The notes below the pieces were generated by a model. It did not search any database. It saw nothing but the letters and a program-made list of their open reading frames with translations, and was not told the origin of the DNA. A DNA stretch of 64,000 nucleotides from an uncultured Oscillospiraceae bacterium (GTDB lineage Bacteria; Bacillota; Clostridia; Oscillospirales; Oscillospiraceae): assembly GCA_934597255.1 (NCBI GenBank), contig CAKTQV010000001.1:124001-188000 (forward strand), given 5' to 3'. The translations under genes were made by a program, and so were the position numbers. Below are positions 1 to 8,308 of this stretch, piece after piece. Every line of letters starts with the position of its first letter. Position 1 is the first letter of the stretch.

Positions 1-825
1 AAAACGCTGAAATATCTTCTGCCGGCGGCGGGGATCGCCGCACTGGGACTGGGGGCGGCCGCGTGGCTGATCGCGCCGGGCCGCGCGTCGAAGCGGGCGA
101 AGGCGCCCTTCAAGGGCCGCAACTACGCCCACCGCGGACTGCACCGGGTCGATAAGACCGTGCCGGAAAACTCGCTGCCGGCCTTCCGTCTGGCCGTGGA
201 GAACGGCTACGGCATGGAGCTGGACGTGCAGCTTTCCTCGGACGACGAGGTGGTCGTGTTCCACGACGATACGCTCAGCCGCGTGTGCGGCGTGGACGGC
301 GATGTGGACGACCGGAGCTGGGACGAGCTGAAAAAGCTGCCGCTGTGCGGCACGCAGGAGCATATGCCGCTTTTCTCCGAGGTGCTCAACGCCGTCGGCG
401 GGCGCACGCCCATCATCGTCGAGCTGAAAACGGGGCGGAAAAACCGCCTGCTGTGCGAAAAGACGCTCGCGCTCATCGACCGCTACGGCGGGCCGGTCTG
501 CGTCGAGAGCTTCGACCCGCACATCGTCCGCTGGTTCCGCCGCCACGCGCCGGACATCCTGCGCGGCCAGCTTTCCAGCCAGTATGAGGATCTGGAGCCG
601 GAGGTCGGGCGCTTCCGGGCCTTCTGCCGGTCGCATCTGCTGACGAATTTCCTGTCCCGGCCGCAGTTCATCGCCTACCGCATCGGCAAAAAGCCGTTCA
701 CGGTCCGGCTGTGCGAGGCCATGGGCGCGATGAAGGTGCTGTGGACGTCGCACGACTGGAAGTCCGAAAGCGAGGCCGACGCGGTCATTTTCGAGTTTTA
801 CCGCCCGCGCCGCAAATTCAAATAA
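1..825 (+). CDS. Glycerophosphodiester phosphodiesterase family protein (5' end outside window)
   Basis: Enzymes of this family hydrolyse glycerophosphodiesters to glycerol 3-phosphate and an alcohol. The frame is open from base 1, so the true start lies upstream; a GTG at 160 is internal to the domain. The visible N-terminus is a hydrophobic segment rich in Ala, Gly and Leu, then a basic stretch, which suggests a membrane anchor. The catalytic His is in YAHRGLH, followed by PENSLPAF, ELDVQLS and VVFHDDTLSR, the usual GDPD block. The C-terminal half is shorter and less conserved than in classical enzymes. No partner gene is visible. Confidence 0.85.
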   Translation, partial: KTLKYLLPAAGIAALGLGAAAWLIAPGRASKRAKAPFKGRNYAHRGLHRVDKTVPENSLPAFRLAVENGYGMELDVQLSSDDEVVVFHDDTLSRVCGVDGDVDDRSWDELKKLPLCGTQEHMPLFSEVLNAVGGRTPIIVELKTGRKNRLLCEKTLALIDRYGGPVCVESFDPHIVRWFRRHAPDILRGQLSSQYEDLEPEVGRFRAFCRSHLLTNFLSRPQFIAYRIGKKPFTVRLCEAMGAMKVLWTSHDWKSESEADAVIFEFYRPRRKFK

Positions 826-841
826 GCACGGAACAAACCGA

Positions 842-872
842 CGCCCCCGGGACGAAAAAGGTCTCCGGGGGC
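842..872. terminator. GC-rich hairpin between convergent genes
   Basis: Arms CGCCCCCGG (842-850) and CCGGGGGCG (864-872) enclose a 13-base loop. It lies between the end of the phosphodiesterase and the end of the convergent MocR-like gene. The T-run usual for an intrinsic terminator is weak, so function is inferred from position. Confidence 0.4.
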
Positions 873-880
873 GCCGGTGC

Positions 881-1966
881 TTATTCGGGCGTCTGGCCGC
901 GGCGCAGCCGGCGGCGGACGCGGTTTATATGGCGCTCAAAATCGCCGCGGTTGAGAAGCTCGGTCAGGATATACTGCTCCAGCACCGGCACGGCGCAGGA
1001 ATAAAACGAGAGCTCCCGCTCAAAAGCGGGCAGCAGCGTCTCCGGCAGCAGCATATAGCCCGCGCGCAGGGACGGCGCGATGGTCCGGGAAAAGCTGTTG
1101 AGATAGATCACATGTCCCTCCGGCGAAAGGGAGAACAGGCTGTCCTCCGCCTTGGCGGAAAGACTGAATTCCGAGTCGTAGTCGTCCTCGACGATCACGG
1201 CGCCGCGCCGGCGCGCCCAGCGGATGTACTCCCATTTTTTCGACGCCGAAACGCTCACGCCGCTGGGAAAGCTGTGATACGGCGTGACGTGCAGCACGGA
1301 GGCCTCCGTCGCCGCGAGCGCGTCGCTGCGGATGCCGTCGGGACCCATGCGAAGCGGATCGACCGTCACGCCGCTGGCGGCGTACACGCGGCGGATCTTG
1401 TCGTACGACGGGCTTTCGATGGCGTATACGCGCCCGCGTCCGAGAAGCTGGACGATGAGCCCGTACAGGTATTCCGCGCCTGCGCCGACGATGATCTGTG
1501 CGGGGCGGACGCGGATGCCGCGGCTGCGCGCGAGATAATCCGCCAGCGCCTCCCGCAGCGCCGGGCAGCCGCTGTTCGGCGGCTTGACCCACAGCCGCTC
1601 CCCCTGCTCGGCCAGCACGCGCCGGGCTGTGCGCGCGTAGACGGAGAAGGGGAATACCGGCCCGGTCACGGCGCCGGAGGGCAGCCGCTCCGCGCGCGGC
1701 CGCTCCGCCGGCGACATCATCGCGCCGGAGCGGTAGCAGACGAAGTGGCCGCTGCGCTCGCGGGACTCGGCGTAGCCCTCGTCGCACAAAAGCTCGTAGG
1801 CGTGCTGCACCGTCACGACGCTCAGCCCCGTCTGCCCGGCCAGAAGCCGCTTGGAGGGCAGGCGCGCGCCGAAGGGATAAACGCCGTCCGTGATGTCGCG
1901 GCGCAGCGCCCTGTAAAGCTGAAGATAGGCGCTCTCGCCGCTGTCGTGCCGAAGCGTGAAGTTCAT
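881..1966 (-). CDS. MocR/PdxR-type GntR regulator, C-terminally short and lacking the PLP lysine
   Basis: This 361-residue protein has a GntR winged helix (about residues 5-75) fused to a fold-type I aminotransferase-like domain. I chose the ATG at 1966 because GGAGA sits 9 bases upstream. In family members the PLP-binding lysine lies in SFSKTxAPxLR; here the sequence is SFSRTIAPSLR, with Arg at residue 294 (CGG codon). The EDDYDSEF motif is retained. MocR proteins usually run to about 450-500 residues; this one stops just after FERHINRVRRRL, so the C-terminal part of the effector domain is absent, and no continuation exists in another frame before the neighbouring gene. DNA binding is probably intact; PLP sensing is doubtful. 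Confidence 0.85.
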   Translation of the reverse strand: MNFTLRHDSGESAYLQLYRALRRDITDGVYPFGARLPSKRLLAGQTGLSVVTVQHAYELLCDEGYAESRERSGHFVCYRSGAMMSPAERPRAERLPSGAVTGPVFPFSVYARTARRVLAEQGERLWVKPPNSGCPALREALADYLARSRGIRVRPAQIIVGAGAEYLYGLIVQLLGRGRVYAIESPSYDKIRRVYAASGVTVDPLRMGPDGIRSDALAATEASVLHVTPYHSFPSGVSVSASKKWEYIRWARRRGAVIVEDDYDSEFSLSAKAEDSLFSLSPEGHVIYLNSFSRTIAPSLRAGYMLLPETLLPAFERELSFYSCAVPVLEQYILTELLNRGDFERHINRVRRRLRRGQTPE

Positions 1967-2044
1967 CTGGTCATATCTCCTGTTGTGATACGGATAAAAG
2001 AACAGGATCAATTATACCAGCCCGCCGCCGCGCTGTAAACCGGA

Positions 2045-2070
2045 AAGGACAGCCCCGGAGGGCTGTCCTT
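2045..2070 (-). terminator. Intrinsic terminator after the anti-sigma gene
   Basis: A perfect 10-bp stem AAGGACAGCC/GGCTGTCCTT with a 6-base loop lies 24 bases past the stop codon of the anti-sigma gene at 2095. The T-run on the minus strand is short. Confidence 0.6.
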
Positions 2071-2094
2071 CGCAGATTCGTTTTCCGGCCGCCG

Positions 2095-3234
2095 TCAGCG
2101 GGTGAGCGTGAGTTCAAGCTCCGTAACGCTGTCGTCGGCGTAGAGATAGCGGTGGGCGGCGATGCAGATCTCCGTGACGTTCTCCGCATCCGCGAGGCGG
2201 TTGAAGGCGTAGCAGTGGCTGCCGTCGCTGCGCTCATAGGCCACCGCGAAGCTGATGAAGTCGGTATCCATGACGACGTATTCGCTGCCGTCGGCATAGC
2301 GCAGGACAATCTTATCCTCGACCGTCTCGCCGCTTTCGTTGTCCAAGCCGCGCAGGACAAGCCCCACGGGGGACAGAGAGGCGCTGATCCCGCCGTCGGC
2401 AAAGCCCTCGGCCGCGGGGACGAACTCCGCCGCCGGAAGCGTGGTCGTCGCCTCCTCATAGTGCGGGAACTCGTGCGTCTCGCCGTCGATGCTCTCCGTG
2501 TCCATCGTCACGCCGTCCCATGCTCTCACATGGAGCGTCACATCGTCCTTTGCCGAACCACTCAAAATGAAGTAGCAGACATAGCGGAGCATGGTGTCCG
2601 TGGAGGCGGCCTCGTCGATGTAGGAGCGGTCGTCGGCAAAGAGCGCTGCGTCGCCCTCGCCCTGCGTGAAGTAGAGGTTGAGGTACGGGTAGCCGCCATC
2701 CTCCTGCCGCTTCACGCCGTCTGCGTTCTCCGCGTCGAGCGTCACGGCGCCGATGCCGTTTTCGTCGATGACGCACTCGCGCACCGTGACGGTATAGCCG
2801 TTGAGCGCAACGCTCTGGCCGATGGCGCTGACGTAGTCGCCGATGAGGGAATCGGCCTGCTCCTCGTCCACGGGGGCGCGGTCAAAGGCGGGGTAATGCT
2901 CGGTCTTGTCAAGGCTGTCGTCCTCGCCGTAGTAGGCCTCGTCGTGCGCTTGCGTCGCCGGGATGCCGTCGCCGAACACCGAGGCGAAAAAGCCGCTGTG
3001 GCTGACGGCCAGCGCCGCCCCGGCCAGCACGCACACCGCCGCCGCGAGGATCAGCGCCGTGCGCAGGCCGCGCTTTCCATATTTCTTCGGATGATTTTCC
3101 TGCATGATTTCTCCTTTCCGGCTCTGCCGCCGAACGGCCTCGTAGCAGGTCTCCAGCCGCTCGTCCAGCGAGCGGGGCATTTCCGCGTCGCGGGAGAATA
3201 GCTCATAAAGCCGGTCGTTCGGATCGTTTCTCAT
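2095..3234 (-). CDS. Probable anti-sigma factor, single-pass membrane protein (DUF4179-like)
   Basis: This 379-residue protein has a cytoplasmic N-terminus of about 55 residues, one membrane segment (about 57-77, Ala/Leu/Val-rich) and a large extracytoplasmic domain. Its ATG overlaps the stop of the ECF sigma gene (ATGA at 3231-3234), so the two are translationally coupled. The arrangement and topology match DUF4179-type anti-sigma proteins that hold the sigma factor at the membrane until a signal arrives. I recognise no sensory fold in the outer domain. Function is inferred from topology and gene order. Confidence 0.7.
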   Translation of the reverse strand: MRNDPNDRLYELFSRDAEMPRSLDERLETCYEAVRRQSRKGEIMQENHPKKYGKRGLRTALILAAAVCVLAGAALAVSHSGFFASVFGDGIPATQAHDEAYYGEDDSLDKTEHYPAFDRAPVDEEQADSLIGDYVSAIGQSVALNGYTVTVRECVIDENGIGAVTLDAENADGVKRQEDGGYPYLNLYFTQGEGDAALFADDRSYIDEAASTDTMLRYVCYFILSGSAKDDVTLHVRAWDGVTMDTESIDGETHEFPHYEEATTTLPAAEFVPAAEGFADGGISASLSPVGLVLRGLDNESGETVEDKIVLRYADGSEYVVMDTDFISFAVAYERSDGSHCYAFNRLADAENVTEICIAAHRYLYADDSVTELELTLTR

Positions 3235-3737
3235 AATTTTTCCTCCTGTCCGACGAGCGCCGCCAGCTTTTCACGGCCGCGCTTGAGTCTAGCGGTGACG
3301 GTTCCGACGGGGATGTTCAGGATCTGCGCGATCTGGCGGGCCTTGAGACATTCGCCGTAGTACAGCGTAAGCACCGGGCGCGTCCGTTCGTCCAGCAGCG
3401 CCATGAGCGACTGAAAGCCGAGATCGCCGGGGTCCGGGTCGTCCGCCGGGCGCTCCGGCAGCGTGTCGGTATAGCTCACGCGGGCGCGCCGGCGCAGAAT
3501 GTCGTTGCAGTTGTTGACGAGTATGCGTATCAGCCATGTCTTGAAATAGGCCGGCCGGCGCAGCGTTTTCAGCTTTTCCCAGCAGTCCAGCACGGTCTGG
3601 CTCATTGCGTCCTGCACATCCATCTCTTCGGAAAAGAAGCTGCGGGCGATCTTGTACAGGCTCTGCCTGTTGGCCTCCATCAGCCGGATGAAAGCCTCGG
3701 CGTCGCCGTTTTGCGCCCGCTCGATCCACTCGGTCAC
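3231..3737 (-). CDS. ECF-type RNA polymerase sigma factor
   Basis: The protein has 168 residues, typical of group 4 sigma factors. Region 2 (about 10-80) includes the block AFIRLMEANRQSLYKIARSF and the DVQDAMSQTVL segment. Region 4 (about 110-160) has the helix-turn-helix KARQIAQILNIPVGTVTARL. The start is a GTG at 3737 with AAAGGAGG about 8 bases upstream. The downstream gene overlaps by 4 bases and encodes the likely anti-sigma factor. A perfect cre-like palindrome lies 22 bases upstream of the start, suggesting control by carbon supply. Confidence 0.9.
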   Translation of the reverse strand: MTEWIERAQNGDAEAFIRLMEANRQSLYKIARSFFSEEMDVQDAMSQTVLDCWEKLKTLRRPAYFKTWLIRILVNNCNDILRRRARVSYTDTLPERPADDPDPGDLGFQSLMALLDERTRPVLTLYYGECLKARQIAQILNIPVGTVTARLKRGREKLAALVGQEEKL

Positions 3738-3758
3738 ACGTTTGCCTCCTTTCGCCGT

Positions 3759-3772
3759 TGTAAGCGCTTACA
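3759..3772. promoter_or_regulatory. cre-like palindrome upstream of the ECF sigma gene
   Basis: TGTAAGCGCTTACA is a perfect 14-bp palindrome and matches the catabolite-responsive element consensus TGWAARCGYTWNCA bound by CcpA and other LacI-family proteins. It sits between the sigma gene start and the upstream dat terminator. Binding by CcpA is inferred. Confidence 0.6.
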
Positions 3773-3804
3773 GCCATTAGACGCGGCGGGAATGATGTTT
3801 ATTG

Positions 3805-3837
3805 CAAAAAAGAAAAAGCCCTCTCGGGAAAGAGGGC
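3805..3837 (-). terminator. Intrinsic terminator of the dat operon
   Basis: On the minus strand, the stem formed by GCCCTCT and AGAGGGC (3818-3824 with 3831-3837) is followed by TTTTTCTTTTTT. It lies about 20 bases past the aminotransferase stop. Confidence 0.85.
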
Positions 3838-3857
3838 CTTGGGAAAAAGGCGGAGAG

Positions 3858-4703
3858 TCAGCGCGTCAGCGCCTGCGCGCGGCGCACGAACTCATCGGCC
3901 AGCAGCTTATAGCGGGCGCCGTCCGCCATGGCGCAGGGACGGCCGTCCAGGGAGCTGGCGCGCTTGATAAAGGTGGACGAGCCGGTCACGAACACCTCGT
4001 CGGCGGCGAAAAGCTCCTCGCGCGTGAAAACGCGCTGTTCAACGGGGATGCCGACGGTCCCGGCGACCTCGAAAAGCGCCCGCTTCGTGATGCCGGGCAG
4101 GATCCATTCGCCGTCCGGATGGGTGACGATGACGCCGTTTTGGAGGATATGGGCGTTGCAGTGGCTGCCCTCGGTCACGCTGCCGTCGGGGCGGATGAGA
4201 ATGGCCTCATAGGCCCCGGCCTCGCGCGCCGCCTGGCTGGCCATGACGTTGGGGAAGAGATTGAGCGTTTTGATGTTGCAGTGATGATGGCGCGTGTCCT
4301 CCGCGGTGATCATGGGCGCGGGGGTATACACGTCGGGCAGGCCCTTTTCGCTGACCGTAACGAGCAGCGTGGGGCGGGTCCCGGCGGGCGGGAAGCAGTG
4401 GCCGCGCGGCGCGACGCCGCGGCTGGTCTGCCAGTACAAAAGCGCGGTGTCCGCGCCGGAGCGCGCGACGGCCTCGAGCAGAATGGCCTCCAGCTCGGCG
4501 CGGCTGCGGTCGAATTCGATGCGCATGAGACGGCAGGAATTGAAAAAGCGGTCGAGATGCCACGCAAAGTCCAGCGGTTTTCCGTTCATGATAAACGCGG
4601 CGTCGTAGCAGCCGTCTCCGAAAAAGACGGCGCGGTCCAGGAGAGGGATGGTCATGTCCTCCGGCTTTCCGAACACGCCGTTATAATAGGCGATGCTTTC
4701 CAT
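3858..4703 (-). CDS. dat: Class IV aminotransferase, probably D-amino-acid aminotransferase
   Basis: Fold-type IV PLP enzymes of this group interconvert D-amino acids and 2-oxo acids, for example D-alanine and D-glutamate for peptidoglycan. The ATG at 4703 has AAAGGAG about 8 bases upstream and gives 281 residues, the family length. The N-terminal block AYYNG, then IPLLDRAVFFGDGCYD, is typical. The PLP lysine is in CNIKTLNLFPN, and the cofactor-binding segment GSVTEGSHCN follows. The substrate could also be a branched-chain amino acid, but the NIKTLNL context resembles D-alanine transaminase. It is second in an operon after the TIGR04255 gene (34-base gap). Confidence 0.8.
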   Translation of the reverse strand: MESIAYYNGVFGKPEDMTIPLLDRAVFFGDGCYDAAFIMNGKPLDFAWHLDRFFNSCRLMRIEFDRSRAELEAILLEAVARSGADTALLYWQTSRGVAPRGHCFPPAGTRPTLLVTVSEKGLPDVYTPAPMITAEDTRHHHCNIKTLNLFPNVMASQAAREAGAYEAILIRPDGSVTEGSHCNAHILQNGVIVTHPDGEWILPGITKRALFEVAGTVGIPVEQRVFTREELFAADEVFVTGSSTFIKRASSLDGRPCAMADGARYKLLADEFVRRAQALTR

Positions 4704-4737
4704 GGGTACAGCTCCTTTCGCGGGAAGTTTTTGGGGA

Positions 4738-5508
4738 TCAGCGCGCGCCCATGCGGCGGCGCAGCGCGTCCGTGACGGCGGTTTCAAAAACGCTGCACGC
4801 GGCGCGGTGGAAGTCGTCCAGCTTGCCGGCGAGAGCCTGCGGGGCGAGCGGCTGCTGGCAGAAGGTGTCGATGTCGAGAATGAACTCCCGGCGGCGGTTC
4901 GGCTTCGGATATTCGGCGTTGAACACGCCGTATTTCACGGTGGCGCGGTCGGCGCCGTAGTTGAGCTCGATGCTGTTCATCTGCCGGGCCAGCGCGCCGT
5001 CGTTGGCGGCGAAACGCAGTCCGCCGAGCAGCAGCTCGTTGACGTAGCTTTTCCAGAAATCCGCGCCGAGCCCCGGCCCCGCGTCGGCCTCCGGCAGGCA
5101 GATGTTGTTGACATAGCGCATGCCGAGCCGCCGGACCGTCATGCCCGGGCGCTGCGCGGCGGCCGCGTCGAGCACGGCGAGAAATTCGCCGCAGGCTTCG
5201 CTGTGCGGGATATAGCCGCGCGATTCAAGAAAGGCGTATTCGCTGCACAGCGCGAAGCGCCGGCGCTTGTCGGCCGTCCAGAAATTATACTCGGTGAACG
5301 GGAGCGTGCGCGTGTCCTTCACAGGGCCCTGCGGCGATTTTTCAATGCGGATCTCGTTGCGGGTGCGGCTGGCGGCGCTGCGCAGGGGATAGTCCGAAAG
5401 CGGCGCCGTCACGGAGCCGTCCGGCGCGCCGTCCAGCGGGAAGCTGCCGGAGACGAAATCCGCGCGGATGAGCATGAGCGTTATGAAATTGCGGTCGTAA
5501 TGCGGCAT
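4738..5508 (-). CDS. TIGR04255 family protein
   Basis: This is a 256-residue soluble protein of unknown function. I recognise the TIGR04255 pattern from the segment RRLGMRYVNNICLPE and the overall layout of N-terminal beta strands with NEIRIEK and a C-terminal helix. No catalytic motif, signal peptide or membrane segment is visible. AGGAGG lies about 12 bases upstream of the ATG at 5508. It is probably co-transcribed with dat, but the pairing gives no clear hint of its role. Confidence 0.6.
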   Translation of the reverse strand: MPHYDRNFITLMLIRADFVSGSFPLDGAPDGSVTAPLSDYPLRSAASRTRNEIRIEKSPQGPVKDTRTLPFTEYNFWTADKRRRFALCSEYAFLESRGYIPHSEACGEFLAVLDAAAAQRPGMTVRRLGMRYVNNICLPEADAGPGLGADFWKSYVNELLLGGLRFAANDGALARQMNSIELNYGADRATVKYGVFNAEYPKPNRRREFILDIDTFCQQPLAPQALAGKLDDFHRAACSVFETAVTDALRRRMGAR

Positions 5509-5540
5509 GGGACGTCCGTCCTCCTTCCGTGCGGCTTTTT

Positions 5541-5573
5541 ATTATAGCACAACGCCGCGGCGTATGCTATAAT
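5541..5573. promoter_or_regulatory. Divergent promoter pair with mirrored extended -10 boxes
   Basis: TGCTATAAT occurs in both orientations: on the minus strand (TATAAT at 5546-5541) for the TIGR04255-dat operon, and on the plus strand (TATAAT at 5568-5573) for the aminopeptidase. The upstream regions of the two promoters overlap, so they probably compete for polymerase. Confidence 0.6.
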
Positions 5574-5614
5574 ATACAAAACAAAATCCCAGGCAAGTAC
5601 AGGAGGATACCTTT

Positions 5615-6841
5615 ATGAAAAAAACAGAGCTTCGCCGCTACGCCCGGCTCATCGCCGTCACCGGCGCACACATTCAGAAGGGCCAGCAGGTCATCATAAA
5701 CGCCGACCTTGACCAGCCGGAGTTCGTCTATATGCTCACGGACGAGTGCTACAAGGCCGGCGCGGCCAAGGTCATGGTGGAGTGGAATTATCCCGCGCTC
5801 GACCGGCTGCACTACCGCCACCGCAGCATCCGCACGCTCGAGAAAATGGAGCAGTGGGAGGTCGAGAAGATCAAGTGGCGCGCGGACACGCTGCCGTGCT
5901 TCATCTACCTGGAATCGAGCGATCCCGACGGGCTGCGCGGCGTGAACCAGACGAAGATGGCGCGCGCGCGGCAGGCCCGCTATAAGATCATCAAGCCCTA
6001 TTCCGACGCGATGGAGGGGAAGTATCAGTGGTGCATCGCGGCGGTGCCCGGCGAGGGCTGGGCGAAGAAGGTATACCCGGAGCTGTCGAAGCATCAGGCC
6101 GTGGAAAAGCTGTGGCAGGCCATCCTGTCCGCCTCCCGCGTGACGGACGACCCCATCGCCGCCTGGCGTGAGCACGACGACGATCTTGCCGCGCGCTGCG
6201 AATATCTCAACGCGCTCGGGATCGAGGAGCTGATCTACCGCGCCTCCAACGGAACCGATTTGCGCGTGGGCATGATGCCGGAGGCGAGATTCTGCGGCGG
6301 CGGGGAAACGACGCTTGGCCGCGGCGTGTTCTTCAACCCCAATATCCCCACGGAGGAATGCTTCATCTCTCCCAAGCGCGGCGTGGCCGAGGGGCTGGTC
6401 CATGCCACGAAGCCGCTGAGCTATCAGGGGCAGCTTATCGAGGATTTCTGGTTCCGCTTTGAAAACGGCCGGGTCGCCGAATGCGGCGCGGGGAAAAACG
6501 AGGAGCTTTTGAAGAAAATGGTCGCCATGGACGAAGGCGCGTCCTTCCTCGGCGAGTGCGCGCTCGTCCCCTGGGACAGCCCCATCAACAACACCGGCAT
6601 CCTGTTTTACAACACGCTCTTTGACGAAAACGCCTGCTGCCATCTCGCCCTGGGCATGGGCTTCATCGACACCATCCGCGATTACGACTGCTATACGCTC
6701 GAGCAGATGCGCGACATGGGCGTCAACGACTCCATGATCCACGTCGATTTCATGATCGGTACGCCCGATCTGTCTATCACGGCGCGCTGCCGCGACGGCC
6801 GGCTGGTGAAGGTGTTTGAAAACGGCGGCTGGGCCTTCTGA
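5615..6841 (+). CDS. M29 family metallo-aminopeptidase
   Basis: M29 enzymes (AmpS/PepS/aminopeptidase T type) use two metal ions to remove N-terminal residues from peptides in the cytoplasm. The 408-residue length fits. Candidate metal ligands lie in TEECFISP, FLGECALVP, CCHLALGMGF and HVDFMIG, in the family order. AGGAGG sits before the ATG, downstream of an extended -10 promoter. It is monocistronic, with a bidirectional terminator about 150 bases downstream. It would release amino acids, which suits an amino-acid-fermenting organism. Confidence 0.85.
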   Translation: MKKTELRRYARLIAVTGAHIQKGQQVIINADLDQPEFVYMLTDECYKAGAAKVMVEWNYPALDRLHYRHRSIRTLEKMEQWEVEKIKWRADTLPCFIYLESSDPDGLRGVNQTKMARARQARYKIIKPYSDAMEGKYQWCIAAVPGEGWAKKVYPELSKHQAVEKLWQAILSASRVTDDPIAAWREHDDDLAARCEYLNALGIEELIYRASNGTDLRVGMMPEARFCGGGETTLGRGVFFNPNIPTEECFISPKRGVAEGLVHATKPLSYQGQLIEDFWFRFENGRVAECGAGKNEELLKKMVAMDEGASFLGECALVPWDSPINNTGILFYNTLFDENACCHLALGMGFIDTIRDYDCYTLEQMRDMGVNDSMIHVDFMIGTPDLSITARCRDGRLVKVFENGGWAF

Positions 6842-6987
6842 CCACCGGCGCGATCTTTTCGCCCGGAACATCCCCTCGTCGGCTCGCGGTACCTTTGTAC
6901 AGCGTTGGCGTCCCGGCTTTCTCCTGCACGAAGATTTCGGCGCCGGAGACAGCGAAAAGAAGCGACCGGCGGCCGGCAGACAGAGAA

Positions 6988-7017
6988 ACAGGGAGTCCAA
7001 GCGGACTCCCTGTTTTT
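6988..7017. terminator. Bidirectional intrinsic terminator
   Basis: An 11-bp stem ACAGGGAGTCC/GGACTCCCTGT with a 4-base loop is followed by TTTTT on the plus strand. It separates the aminopeptidase from the convergent TRAP operon. Confidence 0.85.
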
Positions 7018-7039
7018 CTATCGGTTTTTCCGGGCGTTA

Positions 7040-8230
7040 TCAGCTTTCGTAGGTCAGACCGGTGAGGGCGCAGACCTCGTCGATGACGGCCTGGATGCTG
7101 TCGGCCGTGCCGGCGATCTCGCCGCGGGCCATGCCGTCGCGGAAAGCGGTCTGGGCAATGACGTCGTACCAGACGCTGAAGCCCTCGTCGTCGATGTCGA
7201 TGACGGTGGCGCCGGCGTCCGCCAGCGTGGCGCGGTCGGTATCCATCGAGGTCTGGAGCAGACCGAGGGAGAACTGGGCCGTGGCGTCGGCCGCCTGCTG
7301 GACCACCGTCTGCTGCGCTTCGGTCAGACCGTTCCACCAGGCGAGGTTGACGGTGATGAAGTTGCCGGCGGCGTAGGTGTTGTCATACATCCAGTAGGGG
7401 GCGTCGGAGTAAAGCTGCATGGAGACGAGCGCGGAGGCGTCCATCTGGGTGGCGTCGATGATGCCGGTCTGGAAGTCGGTGGCCAGATCCCAGGGAAACA
7501 CGTCAATGACGTTCAGGCCGCTCAGGCCGAGACGCTGGCCCAGCTCCTGATACATGGCGACGTTGTGGTTGCCGAAGGACTCGGTGCGGCTCATCAGATC
7601 GTTCAGCGTGCTGAACTCGAACTCGGAGATGAAGGCGTTGGCGCCGCCGGCGTTGGTGGCAAGATACTTGATGCCGTTGGCCTCGGCCTCGGCCGCGATC
7701 AGAGCGGACGTGGTCTCGTTTTCAAAGATGATGTCGTTGAAGCAGTTGACGGCGTTGGCAATGGAGTCGCCGAAGTACTGGGGGATGGTGTTGAGCAGGG
7801 GCAGCTCGTCGGCGTTGTCGCTCTGGCTGAGCAGGCACATATTGGCGCTGCCGGAGGCCATGCCGGAGAGCTGGTCGCCGTGGCCGAGGAAGGTGCCGCC
7901 GTACTTGATGTCAACGGTGACGGCGCCGCCGGACATCTGCTCGACAGCTTCCTTGAAGTGAGTGGCGATCTGGCCGCCGGTCTCGGTCTCGTTGAACAGG
8001 CAGTTGAAGATGATGTTCAGAGGCTCCACGTCGGCAACGGGCTCGCCGGAGGGCTCGCCAGAGGGTTCGCCGGACGCTTCGCCTTCCGCGGCGGGGGCTT
8101 CGGGCGCTTCCGCAGCGGGCGCTTCGGCCGTGGTCTGTTCCGCAGCGGGCTCCTCGGTCTTCGACGTGCCGCAGGCACACAGAGCAAAGACCATCAGCGC
8201 CGCAAGCAAGAGAGCGATGAGTTTTTTCAT
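7040..8230 (-). CDS. dctP: TRAP transporter solute-binding lipoprotein (DctP family)
   Basis: This is the extracytoplasmic receptor that delivers an organic acid-like solute to the membrane permeases. The signal peptide ends in a lipobox (FALCACG), so the Cys at about residue 20 should be lipidated. Residues about 21-65 form a low-complexity A/E/P/T linker with SGEP repeats. The binding domain follows, with the family blocks GGQIATHFKEAVEQMSGGAV and DLATDFQTGIIDATQ. AGGAGG precedes the ATG. It is the last gene of the dctQ-dctM-dctP operon. The substrate cannot be read from the sequence. Confidence 0.9.
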   Translation of the reverse strand: MKKLIALLLAALMVFALCACGTSKTEEPAAEQTTAEAPAAEAPEAPAAEGEASGEPSGEPSGEPVADVEPLNIIFNCLFNETETGGQIATHFKEAVEQMSGGAVTVDIKYGGTFLGHGDQLSGMASGSANMCLLSQSDNADELPLLNTIPQYFGDSIANAVNCFNDIIFENETTSALIAAEAEANGIKYLATNAGGANAFISEFEFSTLNDLMSRTESFGNHNVAMYQELGQRLGLSGLNVIDVFPWDLATDFQTGIIDATQMDASALVSMQLYSDAPYWMYDNTYAAGNFITVNLAWWNGLTEAQQTVVQQAADATAQFSLGLLQTSMDTDRATLADAGATVIDIDDEGFSVWYDVIAQTAFRDGMARGEIAGTADSIQAVIDEVCALTGLTYES

Positions 8231-8308
8231 GTTTGTTCCTCCTGTAAATTTGTTGGGTTTTCGCTTTCCTTGTTTATATGGTCGGGGCGGAGCCCCGGGG
8301 CCAATGGA

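Noticed and set aside
3231..3800. Autoregulated ECF-type promoter (AAC ... CGTCTAA) upstream of the sigma gene
   Set aside because: The spacing between the AAC and CGTCTA elements is about 13 bases, shorter than the 15-17 usual for ECF promoters.
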